A stretch of 64,000 nucleotides of DNA from Burkholderiales bacterium (GTDB lineage: Bacteria > Pseudomonadota > Gammaproteobacteria > Burkholderiales > SG8-39), in NCBI GenBank assembly GCA_014860445.1, contig JACZJT010000023.1, forward strand, positions 1-64,000, written 5' to 3'. The position numbers and the translations under genes were made by a program. Numbering within the stretch: the first letter of the stretch is position 1; each line of letters begins with the position of its first letter. Of the stretch, positions 54,579 to 63,690 are shown one piece after another. The notes below the pieces were generated by a model that had not been told where the DNA came from, ran no database searches, and saw only the letters and a list, made by a program, of their open reading frames with translations.

Positions 54579-55296
54579 CGCGCGGCGTCCGCGCGACCAC
54601 CCAGTTCGCGACCCGCGACGCGCCGCTGCGCTTGAGGGAGCGCGCGAACTCGTCCAGCGTCGCGCCGGTGGTCATCACATCGTCCACCACCGCGATATTC
54701 AAGCCTGAAATGTCGCGATCGCAGGCAAAGGCCCCGCGCATGTTGGCCGCGCGTTCGCGCCACGGCAGCTGCGCCTGCGGCGCGGTGTTGCGCACACGCC
54801 GCGCAAGCTGCGCATCCATGGCAACGCCGCAAAGGCGCGACAGCGCCTTGGCGATCTCGGCGGACTGGTTGAAGCCGCGCTCGGCCAGGCGCAGGGGGTG
54901 CAGGGGCAGGGGCAGGATCAGATCGGTGTCGTTCGCGCCGCCGATGCACTGGTGTATCGCCTGCGCGAACATTCCGGCGAGAGCCAGCTGCCCGCCATAC
55001 TTGAGGGCTTGAATCAGCGCATCCACCGGGTAGGTGTAGAGGAATGCAGCGCAGCTGGCGTCGTAATGCGGCGGTTCGGCAATGCAGGCTCCGCATTCAT
55101 GGTTGTCGGCGACGGCCAGCGCGCAACGCGGGCAGGCGGGCCCAGTCAATGGAAGCTCGCGTGCGCAGGCCGCGCACAGCAGCTGCGTGCCGCTCGCTGC
55201 CTGGCATAGCAGACAGTCCTGGGCGAGCACGGATTGTCCAATTCGGGCGCCGACATTCAGCAATGAACGCAAGGAAATTGACAAGTGGAAATGCAT
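54571..55296 (-). CDS. comF: ComF-family double zinc ribbon phosphoribosyltransferase-like protein
   Basis: The 241-residue protein has four cysteine pairs in its N-terminus (CLLC, CAAC, CPRC, CGAC), forming a zinc ribbon, then a PRTase domain with NIAVVDDVMTTGATLDEFAR (about 195-214), and LPLPLHPLRLAERGFNQS. ComF is needed for DNA uptake in transformable bacteria; whether this cell takes up DNA is unknown. ATG at 55296 gives MHFHLSIS. It is upstream of trmL on the minus strand, with an amidase gene divergent. Confidence 0.85.
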   Translation of the reverse strand: MHFHLSISLRSLLNVGARIGQSVLAQDCLLCQAASGTQLLCAACARELPLTGPACPRCALAVADNHECGACIAEPPHYDASCAAFLYTYPVDALIQALKYGGQLALAGMFAQAIHQCIGGANDTDLILPLPLHPLRLAERGFNQSAEIAKALSRLCGVAMDAQLARRVRNTAPQAQLPWRERAANMRGAFACDRDISGLNIAVVDDVMTTGATLDEFARSLKRSGASRVANWVVARTPRGD

Positions 55297-55427
55297 CCCC
55301 GAAGATGGACTGGCCGCGCAAGCGAGAAGAGAGTAACCATGAACTCCGGGATGGTCAAATCCGGCGCCGCGATCGCATTGCGCTTGCGCCGATTGCCCGG
55401 TTCGATACACCTATCCACGAGGCGACG

Positions 55428-56771
55428 ATGAAAACAATATTGGCACTCGCAGGCGAGCTGGCCGCGGGCAAGACCACCAGTCAGAAATTGATCGAGAATG
55501 CGCTCGTGCGTATCGCCGCACCCGCCGGAGAGGGCGCGCGCGTGTTCCTGCGCACGCATCGCGATTCGGCGCTGGCTGAAGCCAAAGCCAGCGATACGCT
55601 GCGCGCGCACGGTATCGTGCCCTCGCCGCTGGCGGGCATTCCGGTGTCGGTGAAGGACCTGTTCGATGTCGCCGGCGACATCACGCGCGCCGGATCGAAG
55701 GCGCTCGCCGATTCCACCCCGGCAAGCCGTGACGCTTTCGTGGTGCGGCGCCTGCGCCAGGCGGGGGCGATCGTAATCGGGCGCACCAATATGGTCGAAT
55801 TTGCCTTCTCGGGATTGGGCCTCAATCCGCATTACGGCACGCCGAAGAATCCCTGGGACCGCGCCACCGGCCGTATCCCGGGCGGCTCTTCTTCAGGCGC
55901 GGCGGTATCGGTAACGGACGGCATGGCCGCGATGGGCCTGGGCACGGACACCGGCGGCTCGGTGCGCATTCCCGCAGCGCTATGCGGACTTGCCGGTTTC
56001 AAGCCCACTGCCAGACGCATATCCAGGGACGGGACATTTCCACTTTCGAGCACGCTCGATTCGATCGGCCCGATCGCACCGAGCGTCGCTTGTTGCGCCC
56101 TCGTTGACAGCCTGCTCGCCGGCGATGGGCCCGAGGTACCGGTGGCGCTGCCGCTGAAGGGCCTGCGTCTCGCCGTGGTGCAGGATTACGTTCTGGACGG
56201 CCTGGACAGCGCCGTGGCCGACGCCTTCGAAAAAGCGCTCGCACGGCTGTCGCGCGCCGGCGCGAGCGTAAGCGAGGTGCGTTTTCCATCACTGCTGCAA
56301 TTGCCGCAGATCAATCACAAGGGCGGCCTGGTGGTGGCCGAGGCCTACGCGGTGCATCGCGAGTTGATTGCAAAGCGCAAGGACCAGTACGACCCGCGCG
56401 TCGTCTCGCGGACCCTGCGCGGCGCCGACATGAGCGCCGACGAATACATCGAAGTGCTGAACCGGCGTGCCGCCATGATAGCCGAGAGCGCGCGCCTGGC
56501 AGCGCCCTACGACGCATTGCTGATGCCGACGGTCATCATGGTCGCCCCCGCGATCGCGCCCCTGGAGGCGGACGATCAGCTCTATGGCAAGACCAATCTC
56601 GCCGTGCTGCGCAATTGCAGCGTGGTGAATTTTTTGGACGGCTGCGCGCTTTCCATCCCTTGTCATGAGCCGGAGTCGGCGCCGGTGGGCCTGATGGTGG
56701 TCGGACAAAGCGGCGGAGACCGGCGCCTGCTTGCCGTGGGCCTGGCGCTGGAGTCGGCGTTGCGCGCGTGA
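55428..56771 (+). CDS. Amidase-signature-family hydrolase
   Basis: The 447-residue protein has the Ser-cisSer-Lys triad of the amidase signature family: K76 in GIPVSVKDLFD, S154 in PGGSSSG (152-157) and the nucleophile S178 in GTDTGGSVRIPA. The family hydrolyses many amides; GatA is one member, but gatB and gatC are absent here and the N-terminus differs, so this is not a clear GatA. The start MKTILALAGELAAG at 55428 follows ACGAGGCGACG. It sits between comF and bioC, which are often adjacent. Confidence 0.88.
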   Translation: MKTILALAGELAAGKTTSQKLIENALVRIAAPAGEGARVFLRTHRDSALAEAKASDTLRAHGIVPSPLAGIPVSVKDLFDVAGDITRAGSKALADSTPASRDAFVVRRLRQAGAIVIGRTNMVEFAFSGLGLNPHYGTPKNPWDRATGRIPGGSSSGAAVSVTDGMAAMGLGTDTGGSVRIPAALCGLAGFKPTARRISRDGTFPLSSTLDSIGPIAPSVACCALVDSLLAGDGPEVPVALPLKGLRLAVVQDYVLDGLDSAVADAFEKALARLSRAGASVSEVRFPSLLQLPQINHKGGLVVAEAYAVHRELIAKRKDQYDPRVVSRTLRGADMSADEYIEVLNRRAAMIAESARLAAPYDALLMPTVIMVAPAIAPLEADDQLYGKTNLAVLRNCSVVNFLDGCALSIPCHEPESAPVGLMVVGQSGGDRRLLAVGLALESALRA

Positions 56772-56796
56772 ATGCAGAGGTCCGATTGAAGGCGGG

Positions 56797-57684
56797 GTGG
56801 TCCTGGAAGCGCCATTGATTGACCGCCGCGCCGTGCGACGCGCGAGTGCCCGTGCGGCGGGAGGTTATGCTGCCGCGGCCGTGCTCGCGCGCGAAGTGCA
56901 GGCGCGCATGCTGGAGCGCCTGCAGTACATCAAGCTGGCGCCTGCGCGCATTCTGGATGCGGGCGGCGGCGTAGGCGCCGGCGCCGCGGATCTGGCAGGC
57001 ATCTATTCCGAGGCGCACGTGCTGGGGCTGGATTTTGCGTTCCCGATGCTGCAGGCCGCGCGCAGCCGCGATCCCTGGCTGCGCAGAATTCTCAAGCGCT
57101 CGCACGTCGATTTTCTGTGCGCCGATTTCGCCGCCGTGCCTTTGCCCGCGGCCAGCGTCGATCTCGTATGGTCGAATCTGGCGCTGCATTGCGCTGGAGA
57201 CCCGCAGCCGGCATTGAAGGAACTTTACCGGGTGCTCAAGGTGGGCGGACTGCTGATGTTCAGCTGCTACGGCCCCGATACCCTGAAAGAGCTCGGCAGT
57301 GCGTTTGCCGCGAATGACGCCGCAGCGCACGTGCACGGGTTCATCGACATGCACGATCTGGGCGACATGCTGTCCGCGTGCGGATACGCCGAACCCGTGA
57401 TGGACATGGAGCTCATTACGCTGACCTATGCCGACGTCGACGCTCTGCTCTCCGACCTGCGCGCGACCGGCCAGGTCAATGCGCTCGCCGGGCGCAGGCG
57501 CGGACTCACGGGCAGGGGCGTGTTCAGCGCCATGCGCGCGGCATACGAGAAGTTTCGATGCGAAGGCAGGCTGCCAGCGAGTTTCGAAATTGTCTACGGC
57601 CACGCATGGAAGCCGCAGCAGCGCGTGACCGATGAAGGTCACGCCATCGTCAGGCTCGATCTGCCGCGCGCCAAGCGGACTTGA
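56797..57684 (+). CDS. bioC: Malonyl-ACP O-methyltransferase BioC
   Basis: BioC methylates malonyl-ACP at the start of biotin synthesis. The product of about 295 residues has RRAVRRASARAAGGYAAAAV at the N-terminus, the SAM motif ILDAGGGVGAGAADLA (about 52-67), VDLVWSNLALHCAGDP and LKVGGLLMFSCYGPDTLKEL, all as in betaproteobacterial BioC. The start is uncertain: GTG at 56797 after AAGGCGG, or TTG at 56815. It lies 25 bases after the amidase stop. No other bio gene is in the window. Confidence 0.85.
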   Translation: MVLEAPLIDRRAVRRASARAAGGYAAAAVLAREVQARMLERLQYIKLAPARILDAGGGVGAGAADLAGIYSEAHVLGLDFAFPMLQAARSRDPWLRRILKRSHVDFLCADFAAVPLPAASVDLVWSNLALHCAGDPQPALKELYRVLKVGGLLMFSCYGPDTLKELGSAFAANDAAAHVHGFIDMHDLGDMLSACGYAEPVMDMELITLTYADVDALLSDLRATGQVNALAGRRRGLTGRGVFSAMRAAYEKFRCEGRLPASFEIVYGHAWKPQQRVTDEGHAIVRLDLPRAKRT

Positions 57685-57967
57685 ACCGGCGTCTTGAATT
57701 GCGCATCGCTTGTCGAAATTTGAAAAGCTTGATTAAGCCTCTTGCCTATGCTAGCTTACCGGACTTTTTTTGGCTGGGCGCTTGCGCGGACGTGACGTCG
57801 GACCGCGGGTGCTCTGAAAGGGCGGCGCATGCCGCGGGAGAGACCGGGACAGGCTGGGACAATAGCGCGAACGAACGCGACACCAGCGCATCCAGCAATA
57901 TAGTATGTGGCTGGCTGCGCCAATGCTGCAACACCGGCAACCGGGATTTTGAGGTGAAGAGGAAATC

Positions 57968-59095
57968 ATGAACAACAAACTGGGACGACTGACGGGCGGC
58001 CTGCTGCTGGCGCTCTACGCGGAATTGGCGTCTGCCGCCTATCAGCTCAATTTTCAGGCGCCGGTGACGCGGATCGCGAGCGAGATCTACGATCTGCACA
58101 TGCTGATGATGTACGTCATCCTGGTGATTTTCTGTGTTGTATTCGGCGTGATGTTCTACTCCATCTATGCCCACCGCAAATCGGTCGGCCACAAGGCGGA
58201 GCAGTTCCACGAGAACACCACGGTGGAAATCATCTGGACCGTGATCCCCTTCCTGATCCTCATCGGAATGGCCTGGCCCGCGACCAAGACCCTGATCGCG
58301 TTCAAGGACACGGCGAACCCGGATCTGACCATCAAGGCCACCGGCTACCAGTGGAAATGGGGTTACGATTACATCAAGGGCGAGGGCGAGGGCGTGGCCT
58401 TCCTGTCCGCGCTCTCCACGCCGCAGGATCAGATTCACAATCAGAAACCCAAAGGCGAGAACTACCTGCTCGAGGTGGACAATCCGCTGGTGGTGCCGGT
58501 GGGCAAGAAAGTGCGCATACTCACCACCGCCAACGACGTCATTCACTCTTTTTGGGTGCCGGCCTTCGGCATCAAGCAGGACGCCATTCCGGGTTTCGTG
58601 CGCGACACCTGGTTCAAGGCGGACAAGGAAGGCACCTACCGCGGCCAATGCGCCGAGCTGTGCGGCAAGGACCACGGCTTCATGCCCATCGTGGTCGAGG
58701 TCGTCTCGGCGGAGAAATACACGCAGTGGGTCGCCGAGCAGAAGAAGAAAACGGCTGCGGCCGCAGAGGACCCGAACAAGCAATGGACTGCGGGCGAGCT
58801 GATAGCCAAGGGCGAGAAAGTGTATGCGGCCAGCTGCGCCGCCTGCCACCAGCCGACCGGGAAAGGGCTGCCGCCGGCATTCCCGGCCCTGGACGGTTCC
58901 AAGATCGCAACGGGCGACAAGAACGCGCACATCGACATCGTGCTGAACGGCAAGACCGGAACCGCGATGACCGCTTTTGGCAAACAGCTCTCGGATACCG
59001 ACATCGCGGCGGTCATCACCTATGAGCGCAACGCCTGGGGCAACAAGAAGGGCGACGCGGTGCAGCCGGCCGAAGTCAAAGCGGCGCGCAAGTAA
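57968..59095 (+). CDS. coxB: Cytochrome c oxidase subunit II with C-terminal cytochrome c domain
   Basis: The 375-residue protein has a signal peptide, two transmembrane helices (MLMMYVILVIFCVVFGVMFY; VEIIWTVIPFLILIGMAWPA), the CuA site (VIHSFW, GQCAELCGKDHGFM) and a C-terminal heme-c motif CAACH with a later methionine ligand. It is the caa3-type form of subunit II. The 283-base gap upstream carries no gene and should hold the promoter. It leads the cox cluster, with GAAGAGGAAATC ahead of the ATG. Confidence 0.96.
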   Translation: MNNKLGRLTGGLLLALYAELASAAYQLNFQAPVTRIASEIYDLHMLMMYVILVIFCVVFGVMFYSIYAHRKSVGHKAEQFHENTTVEIIWTVIPFLILIGMAWPATKTLIAFKDTANPDLTIKATGYQWKWGYDYIKGEGEGVAFLSALSTPQDQIHNQKPKGENYLLEVDNPLVVPVGKKVRILTTANDVIHSFWVPAFGIKQDAIPGFVRDTWFKADKEGTYRGQCAELCGKDHGFMPIVVEVVSAEKYTQWVAEQKKKTAAAAEDPNKQWTAGELIAKGEKVYAASCAACHQPTGKGLPPAFPALDGSKIATGDKNAHIDIVLNGKTGTAMTAFGKQLSDTDIAAVITYERNAWGNKKGDAVQPAEVKAARK

Positions 59096-59119
59096 CAATA
59101 CGAATTCCAGGAGACAAGC

Positions 59120-60718
59120 ATGAGCGCAGTCATCGATACTCACGGTCACGCAGATCACGACGGCCATGGCTATCAGCCCTCGGGGCTGATGCGCTGGGTG
59201 ACCACCACCAACCACAAGGACATCGGCACGATGTACCTGTGGTTCTCGTTCACCATGCTGCTGCTGGGCGGGGTGCTGGCGCTGACGCTGCGCCTGGAGC
59301 TGTTTCGGCCGGGCATCCAGATCGTCAACCCGGAGTTCTTCAACCAGCTCACCACCATGCACGGCCTGATCATGGTGTTCGGCGCGATCATGCCGGCCTT
59401 CGTCGGTTTCGCCAACTGGCAGATACCGATGATGATAGGCGCGCCCGACATGGCGTTCGCGCGCATGAACAACTGGAGTTTCTGGCTGCTGCCGGTGGCA
59501 GCCTCGCTGCTGGTGATTTCGTTTTTCGTTCCGGGCGGCGCGCCCGCGGCCGGCTGGACCATCTATGCGCCGCTTTCGACGCAGATGGGCCCGGGCATGG
59601 ACCTCGGGATTTTCGCGCTGCACATCATGGGCGCCTCCAGCATCATGGGCTCCATCAACATTGTCACCACCATCCTCAACATGCGCGCGCCGGGGATGAC
59701 GCTGATGAAAATGCCGATGTTCGTGTGGACCTGGCTGATCACGGCTTACCTGCTGATCGCGGTGATGCCGGTGCTCGCCGGCGCGATCACCATGGTGCTC
59801 GCCGACCGCCATTTCGGCACCTCCTTCTTCAACGCCGCGGGCGGCGGCGACCCGGTGATGTTCCAGCACATCTTCTGGTTCTTCGGCCACCCCGAGGTGT
59901 ACATCATGATCCTGCCGGCCTTCGGCATCATCAGTCAGGTGATCCCGACCTTCGCGCGCAAGCCCCTGTTCGGCTATGCCTCGATGGTGTACGCGACCTC
60001 GTCGATCGCGATTCTTTCCTTCATCGTCTGGGCGCACCATATGTTTACCGTGGGGATGCCCACCGCGGGCCTGCTGTTCTTCATGTATGCCACGATGCTG
60101 ATCGCCGTGCCCACCGGGGTGAAGGTGTTCAACTGGCTGGCCACCATGTGGAAGGGCTCGATGACCTTCGAGACGCCGATGCTGTTCGCGGTCGGATTCA
60201 TATTCGTGTTCACCATGGGCGGTTTCACCGGCCTGATGCTGGCGATCATGCCGGTGGACGTGCAGCTGCAGGACACCTACTACGTCGTGGCGCACTTCCA
60301 CTATGTGCTGGTGGCCGGCTCGCTTTACGCGATTTTCGCCGGCACCTATTTCTGGATTCCCAAGTGGACCGGCCGCATGTACGACGAGACGCTGGGCGAG
60401 TGGCATTTCTGGCTGTCGCTGGTGTTCTTCAATATCACCTTCTTCCCGATGCACTTCCTCGGGCTGGCGGGCATGCCGCGGCGCATCCCCGACTACGCCA
60501 GCCAGTTCACCGAATTCAACCAGATCGCCACCGTCGGCGCGTTCGGTTTCGGCCTGTCCCAGCTCCTGTTTCTTTACATCGTGCTCAAGGTAAGCGTGTT
60601 CGCCAAGGGCGAGAAAGCGCCGGCCAAACCATGGGAAGGCGCAGACACCCTGGAGTGGACGCACCTGCCCAGCCCCGCGCCCTATCACAGCTTCCACGAG
60701 GCGCCTGAGGTCAAATGA
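59120..60718 (+). CDS. ctaD: Cytochrome c oxidase subunit I
   Basis: The 532-residue integral protein of the heme-copper oxidase has 12 predicted spans. Key residues are seen: [10 protein letters not shown] (heme a ligand His), [14 protein letters not shown] (CuB His and the cross-linked Tyr), [10 protein letters not shown] (CuB histidines) and [12 protein letters not shown] (heme a3/a ligands). It follows coxB by 24 bases and overlaps a 40-codon ORF. Aerobic proton-pumping oxidase. Confidence 0.97.
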   Translation: MSAVIDTHGHADHDGHGYQPSGLMRWVTTTNHKDIGTMYLWFSFTMLLLGGVLALTLRLELFRPGIQIVNPEFFNQLTTMHGLIMVFGAIMPAFVGFANWQIPMMIGAPDMAFARMNNWSFWLLPVAASLLVISFFVPGGAPAAGWTIYAPLSTQMGPGMDLGIFALHIMGASSIMGSINIVTTILNMRAPGMTLMKMPMFVWTWLITAYLLIAVMPVLAGAITMVLADRHFGTSFFNAAGGGDPVMFQHIFWFFGHPEVYIMILPAFGIISQVIPTFARKPLFGYASMVYATSSIAILSFIVWAHHMFTVGMPTAGLLFFMYATMLIAVPTGVKVFNWLATMWKGSMTFETPMLFAVGFIFVFTMGGFTGLMLAIMPVDVQLQDTYYVVAHFHYVLVAGSLYAIFAGTYFWIPKWTGRMYDETLGEWHFWLSLVFFNITFFPMHFLGLAGMPRRIPDYASQFTEFNQIATVGAFGFGLSQLLFLYIVLKVSVFAKGEKAPAKPWEGADTLEWTHLPSPAPYHSFHEAPEVK

Positions 60719-60837
60719 TGTCCGGGACCAGCATGATCCGGGAACAACCGCAGAACAAAAGGACCGCGCTGGTCCTGGCGGCGGTTGCGCTCGCGTTCTT
60801 CCTGGCGATCGTGCTCAAGTACTGGATGGCTGAATGA
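60715..60837 (+). CDS. Cytochrome oxidase small assembly-type protein (40 residues)
   Basis: This 40-codon ORF starts ATGATG overlapping the ctaD TGA by four bases and ends overlapping the ctaG ATG by four bases. It reads [16 protein letters not shown], then one transmembrane helix ([20 protein letters not shown]) and WMAE. Small proteins of this size and shape occur at this place in betaproteobacterial cox clusters. A structural or assembly role is inferred from position. Confidence 0.8.
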   Translation: MMSGTSMIREQPQNKRTALVLAAVALAFFLAIVLKYWMAE

Positions 60838-61397
60838 ACGCGCCCGCCGCGGGTTCGGTGTCCAACCGGCGCATGCTGAAGAAGCTGCTCGTCGTGGCCC
60901 TGGGCATGTTCGGTTTCGGCTTCGCCCTGGTGCCCCTGTACAACAAGGTGTGCGAGGTCGCGGGCCTGCGCAATGTATGGCAGCCCGGCCAGTCCGAGGC
61001 GGCGGCGGCAAACACCCAGGTGGACCGAAGCCGCACGGTGACCATCGAGTTCGATTCCAACACGCGCAAGCTGCCGTGGACGTTCAAGCCGATGGCCTCG
61101 AGCGTGGCAATCCACCCGGGCGAACTGACACAGGTGATGTACGAGGTGAGGAACACGCTGGACGAGCCGGTCACCGGGCAGGCGGTGGCGAGCTACGGGC
61201 CCAGGCTCGCTGCGCAGTATTTCAGGAAGCTGGATTGTTTTTGCTTCACCCAGCAGACGCTGGCGGCGGGTGAGGTGCGGCAGATGCCGGTGGTGTTCGT
61301 GATCGATCCGAGCCTGCCGAGCGACGTCAATACCATTACGCTTTCCTATACGTTCTTCCGCGTCGACGGCGCGAACGTGAAGGCGGCGAAGGGATGA
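60834..61397 (+). CDS. ctaG: Cytochrome c oxidase assembly protein CtaG (Cox11)
   Basis: CtaG inserts copper into the CuB site of subunit I. The 187-residue protein has an N-terminal membrane anchor (LLVVALGMFGFGFALVPLYN), YNKVCEVAGL, and the copper-binding FRKLDCFCFTQQTL (about 133-146), then MPVVFVIDPSLP. All match Cox11. It overlaps the small ORF upstream and the DUF2970 gene downstream, each by four bases. Confidence 0.95.
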   Translation: MNAPAAGSVSNRRMLKKLLVVALGMFGFGFALVPLYNKVCEVAGLRNVWQPGQSEAAAANTQVDRSRTVTIEFDSNTRKLPWTFKPMASSVAIHPGELTQVMYEVRNTLDEPVTGQAVASYGPRLAAQYFRKLDCFCFTQQTLAAGEVRQMPVVFVIDPSLPSDVNTITLSYTFFRVDGANVKAAKG

Positions 61398-61612
61398 CGG
61401 CGGTGGCGCAGGCGCAGAAAAAGGCGTCGGCTTTGCAGGTGGCCAAGGCCGTTTTCTGGTCGTTCCTCGGCATACGCAAGCGCCGCGATTACGATGCAGA
61501 CAGTGTGCAGTTGAAACCGCAGCAGGTGATTGTTGCAGGTTTGATCGGGGCGGCGTTTCTTGTTTTGGGTTTGATACTGCTGGTGCGTTTCGTCATCGGC
61601 AACCTGGCGTAA
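61394..61612 (+). CDS. DUF2970 family small membrane protein
   Basis: The 72-residue protein has an amphipathic N-terminus ending FLGIRKRRDYDADSV and one C-terminal transmembrane helix (VIVAGLIGAAFLVLGLILLV). DUF2970 proteins are typical of betaproteobacterial cox clusters. Role unknown. It overlaps ctaG by four bases and ends 15 bases before coxC. Confidence 0.88.
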   Translation: MTAVAQAQKKASALQVAKAVFWSFLGIRKRRDYDADSVQLKPQQVIVAGLIGAAFLVLGLILLVRFVIGNLA

Positions 61613-61627
61613 ATGGAGGAGAAGAAC

Positions 61628-62479
61628 ATGAGCGACCATGCTCAACATTATTTCGTGCCGCAGCCGTCACACTGGATGATCGTCGGTTCGTTCGCGCTTC
61701 TGTTCATGGCAGGTGGTGCGGTGTTGTGGTTCAACGGCGCGGATTTCGGCCGCTACAGCGTACTGGTCGGCTTCGCGCTGCTCGTGTTGATGATGTTTCG
61801 CTGGTTCGGCGATGTCGTGCGCGAATCCGAGGGCGGCAAGTACGGCAAGCGCGAGGACGTTTCGTTTCGCTGGGGAATGAGCTGGTTCATATTCTCCGAA
61901 GTCATGTTTTTTGCGGCGTTTTTCGGGGCGCTCTTTTATGCCAGGGTGCTGGCAGTGCCCGATCTGGGCAGCCTTGCAAGCAGGGAATTGTTGTGGCCGG
62001 ATTTCAGCGGCCAGTGGCCCAGCGCGGGACCGGGCTTCACCGATCCGTTCACGCCGATGGCGGCCTGGGGCGTTCCCGCGTTGAATACGCTGTTGCTGCT
62101 CACCTCGGGCGTGACGCTGACGGTTGCCCATTTCGGCATGATCGAGGGCAATCGCTTCAAGCTCAAGCTGTGGTTGTTCCTGACAATCGCGCTGGGTGTC
62201 ACTTTCCTCGGTTTCCAGATTTACGAATATTCGCATGCCTATTCCGAACTCAACCTCAAGCTGAGCACCGGCATCTACGGCACGACGTTTTTCATGCTCA
62301 CGGGCTTTCACGGGTTTCACGTGACCATCGGCGTGATCATGCTCACGACCATGCTGTTCCGATCGATCGCCGGCCACTTCAAGCCGCACAACCATTTCGC
62401 TTTCGAGGCGGTGGCCTGGTACTGGCATTTCGTCGACGTGGTCTGGCTGTTGCTGTTCATTTTCGTCTACTGGGTGTAG
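61628..62479 (+). CDS. ctaE: Cytochrome c oxidase subunit III
   Basis: The 283-residue membrane protein has about seven spans. Diagnostic segments are WGMSWFIFSEVMFFAAFFGA (conserved Glu), GFHGFHVTIGVIML and FEAVAWYWHFVDVVWLLLFI. ATG at 61628 follows GGAGAAGAAC; an ATG five codons earlier is possible but would place the ribosome site inside the gene. It is followed by a strong terminator, ending the cox transcript. Confidence 0.95.
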   Translation: MSDHAQHYFVPQPSHWMIVGSFALLFMAGGAVLWFNGADFGRYSVLVGFALLVLMMFRWFGDVVRESEGGKYGKREDVSFRWGMSWFIFSEVMFFAAFFGALFYARVLAVPDLGSLASRELLWPDFSGQWPSAGPGFTDPFTPMAAWGVPALNTLLLLTSGVTLTVAHFGMIEGNRFKLKLWLFLTIALGVTFLGFQIYEYSHAYSELNLKLSTGIYGTTFFMLTGFHGFHVTIGVIMLTTMLFRSIAGHFKPHNHFAFEAVAWYWHFVDVVWLLLFIFVYWV

Positions 62480-62556
62480 CCCGGACGACGCGAACCGACG
62501 CAGTTCGAGGAAAAAAGGACTAAGAGGAGGCAGGAGAACCCCGCAGAGGGCTTTGA

Positions 62557-62587
62557 ACGCGCCGCACACTGTGCGGCGCGCTTTTTT
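62557..62587 (+). terminator. Rho-independent terminator after ctaE
   Basis: GCGCCGCAC, loop ACT, GTGCGGCGC, then GCTTTTTT: a strong stem with a T-run, 78 bases after the ctaE stop. Confidence 0.93.
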
Positions 62588-62626
62588 GGAAATCAGGAAC
62601 CTGTTTCGGGAGCGCCGTGGCGGTAT

Positions 62627-62824
62627 TCAGGAAATCTTTCCCGGTATCAAGCCGAAATAGTATCCCGCCATCAAGAGCAGAAACAGGCTTACCGACAGGC
62701 CGACGCGCAGGGCCAGAGCGGTGACGGTACGTTTGGACTGGCCGCGATCGCTGACCAGAAAGAACAGCGCCGAGCCGAGACTGGCGAGGATCAGCAGCAG
62801 GAATAGGATGACGATGATTTTCAT
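62627..62824 (-). CDS. Twin-transmembrane DUF2909 protein
   Basis: The 65-residue protein has two hydrophobic helices (IIVILFLLLILASLGSALFF and VGLSVSLFLLLMAGYYFGLI) joined by a basic loop SDRGQSKRT. It is the DUF2909 type usually found reversed between coxC and SURF1. Function unknown. Confidence 0.9.
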   Translation of the reverse strand: MKIIVILFLLLILASLGSALFFLVSDRGQSKRTVTALALRVGLSVSLFLLLMAGYYFGLIPGKIS

Positions 62825-62982
62825 TGCGTACGCCGGCGGAAAGGTCTTAAGTAGTACCCTATGCGAAATGGGTTTTGCAAGGGTTCGGTCAAGGAGAACG
62901 TGAGGAGAGCGATCACCTCATATCGAAATATGGTCCAAGTGTATCCCAGTCGAACCGGTCTTACTAGAATAGCTGCGCCCTC

Positions 62983-63690
62983 ATGTTAGCCAGGCGACGC
63001 TTCCGTCCCGCGTTCATGCCCGGCGTCGCCGCGCTTGCGGGAATTGCGCTCACCGTGTCGCTCGGAAACTGGCAGACGCACCGAGCCGAGGAAAAGCTGG
63101 CCCGCGGGCACAGTCTCGACGATGCCGCGCGCCGCGTGGAACGTGCCCTGCCGTCCAGCCCGGTCGAGGTGCGCGACTACGAATTTGCGCGCGTCAGCGC
63201 GCGCGGTGAGTATTCGGCCAGGTACACGGTTCTGCTCGACAACAAGGTGCTGCACGGCACCCCCGGCTATCAGGTGCTGGCGCCGCTGAAGCTGGCCGGG
63301 GGCGAGCGCTATGTGCTGGTCAACCGCGGCTGGGTTGCCGCGGGCACGCGGCGCGACATCCTTCCCGAGATCCGCACCCCCGCCGGTATGGTGACGGTCG
63401 AGGGAATAGCGGTTGTTCCCAGCAGCCATATTTTCGAACTGGATACGAAAACCGAGGAAGGTATCGTGTGGCAGAACCTGGTGCTTGCGCGCTATGCCAA
63501 ATGGTCCGGACTCAAGCTGCAGCCGGTCGTGCTGCAGCAGACCAGCGATACCGCCGACGGCCTTTTGCGCGTCTGGACGCGGCCCGACACCGGCGCCGAC
63601 AAGCACCGCGGTTACGCCTTTCAATGGTATTCACTTGCAACCGCCATACTGATCTCCTATGTCGCATTCAGCTTCAAACGCACAGCCTGA
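62983..63690 (+). CDS. SURF1-family cytochrome oxidase assembly protein
   Basis: The 235-residue protein has two transmembrane ends (FMPGVAALAGIALTVSLGNW; AFQWYSLATAILISYVAFSF) and the SURF1 core: LGNWQ, GYQVLAPLKL, VLVNRGWVAAG and the C-terminal HRGYAFQWYS. SURF1 helps heme a insertion into subunit I. Its last 32 bases overlap the next gene. Confidence 0.92.
   Translation: MLARRRFRPAFMPGVAALAGIALTVSLGNWQTHRAEEKLARGHSLDDAARRVERALPSSPVEVRDYEFARVSARGEYSARYTVLLDNKVLHGTPGYQVLAPLKLAGGERYVLVNRGWVAAGTRRDILPEIRTPAGMVTVEGIAVVPSSHIFELDTKTEEGIVWQNLVLARYAKWSGLKLQPVVLQQTSDTADGLLRVWTRPDTGADKHRGYAFQWYSLATAILISYVAFSFKRTA

Noticed and set aside
57746-60697. 983-codon minus-strand frame opposite coxB and ctaD
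   Set aside because: It is antisense to two highly conserved oxidase genes, very rich in His/Arg/Glu, with no family match.
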